Origin: Sinotaia quadrata
Taxonomy: Eukaryota > Mollusca > Gastropoda > Architaenioglossa > Viviparidae
Assembly (NCBI GenBank): GCA_028829895.1
Contig: CM054181.1
Location: 1,925,001-1,989,000 of the forward strand
Direction: 5' to 3'
Length of the DNA: 64,000 bases
In this document: one piece after another, positions 63,306-64,000 of the stretch
Layout: every line of letters begins with the position of its first letter
Position numbering within the stretch: position 1 is the first letter of the stretch
Notes under the pieces: generated by a model
Seen by the model: the letters and a program-made list of their open reading frames with translations, nothing else
Databases searched by the model: none
What the model was told of the DNA's origin: nothing
Translations under genes and position numbers: made by a program

Positions 63306-63697
63306 TAACTATGCATCTATTATTGATTTATAAACAGCCCTTGTACAATATTGATTGAACTGTCGTTTTCTAGCCATTGTGCACACATACGGACAAATGC
63401 TCACACACGCAGACACATGCACACACTAATATACAAATACATGCAAACACACATTTACTTACAGACACGCGTATAAGACCACACTAGTCCCTAGCCATCA
63501 TGTGCCTCTCTAGAGTTTCCGTCATACTGAACCACATGGCTGGGGGGTGGGCGCGGTGGGGTGGGGTGGCCTGTAAAGATAACGTCGAAAACGACATGTG
63601 CACATCATTTCCCTTGACCTCCATGTCCCTCCCGTCTCCTCATCGTCAGACAGACACGCGCTCCTGAGGTCACGTGGTGCACATATGCCGAATTCAA
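63306..63697. other. unique sequence, no gene seen
   Basis: CA-rich at 63385-63460, and a G-rich segment (ggggtggg-type) at 63540-63570. No gene is supported. Confidence 0.5.
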
Positions 63698-64000
63698 CAG
63701 TATAGCGAGATGAGTACTATGTTGTGTCGAAATCAGAAGACTTTAAGACAAGCAGTACAGGTGTAGCGAGATGAGTACTATGTTGTGTCGAAATCAGGAG
63801 ACTTTAAGACAAGCAGTACAGTGGAAAGGTGAGATTATCAATCCGTTATGTCGAAATCAGGAGACTTTAAGACAAGCAGTACAGGTGAGATTATCAATCC
63901 GTTATGTCGGAATCAGGAGACTTTAAGACAAGCAATACAGGTGAGATTATCAATCTGTTATGTCGAAATCAGGAGACTTTAAGACAAGCAATACAGTGGG
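63698..64000. repeat. minisatellite running off the window edge, 56-66-bp units, at least 5 copies
   Basis: Units contain gtcgaaatcaggagacttta and agacaagcagtacag. Later copies join as cag|gtgagattatcaatc. The array is cut by the end of the window. Confidence 0.93.

Overview
This is eukaryotic nuclear DNA from an animal. It has a multi-exon gene with GT-AG introns, AT-rich intergenic sequence, a complete Ty3/gypsy-type LTR retrotransposon and very many minisatellites. A mollusc, possibly a gastropod, would fit, but this rests on general character only and the sequence does not name the species.

Layout. Positions 1-17155 are non-coding and consist of unique AT-rich DNA alternating with minisatellites. 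Positions 17156-29863 carry a six-exon plus-strand gene, reconstructed by hand, whose exon phases all agree. It would encode a 482-residue secreted protein with a signal peptide, a Pro/Ala/Ser-rich linker and one von Willebrand factor A (vWA) domain split over three exons. The metal-site motif of the domain is degraded, and an RGD tripeptide lies inside it. Positions 29864-50819 are non-coding: more minisatellites, microsatellites and copies of two dispersed repeat families. Positions 50825-59460 are a complete LTR retrotransposon with 1736-bp LTRs that differ at only 2 sites, a 5-bp target duplication (TCCCC) and one unbroken 1522-codon Gag-Pol frame. Positions 59466-64000 are again arrays and dispersed repeats.

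Three things stand out. (1) In the vWA gene several splice junctions have themselves been tandemly amplified. The exon 2 donor is present 11 times at an exact 53-bp spacing, and every copy keeps a consensus CAG|GTAAGT. The exon 3 donor and exon 4 acceptor appear to have seeded older, decayed arrays inside intron 3, and the exon 4 donor is repeated 2-3 times. Only the first exon 2 donor keeps the reading frame. (2) The retrotransposon has integrase upstream of reverse transcriptase, the reverse of normal Ty3/gypsy order and the hallmark of the Gmr1-like group. Its Gag carries a segment resembling the SCAN domain. (3) By my hand tally about a third of the window is tandem repeat, in more than 70 unrelated arrays with units of 11-90 bp. 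Some arrays lie inside dispersed-repeat copies, with a different internal segment amplified in each copy, which suggests arrays arise locally and repeatedly.

Most long open frames outside the vWA gene and the retrotransposon are products of arrays whose unit length is a multiple of three. I do not regard them as genes.
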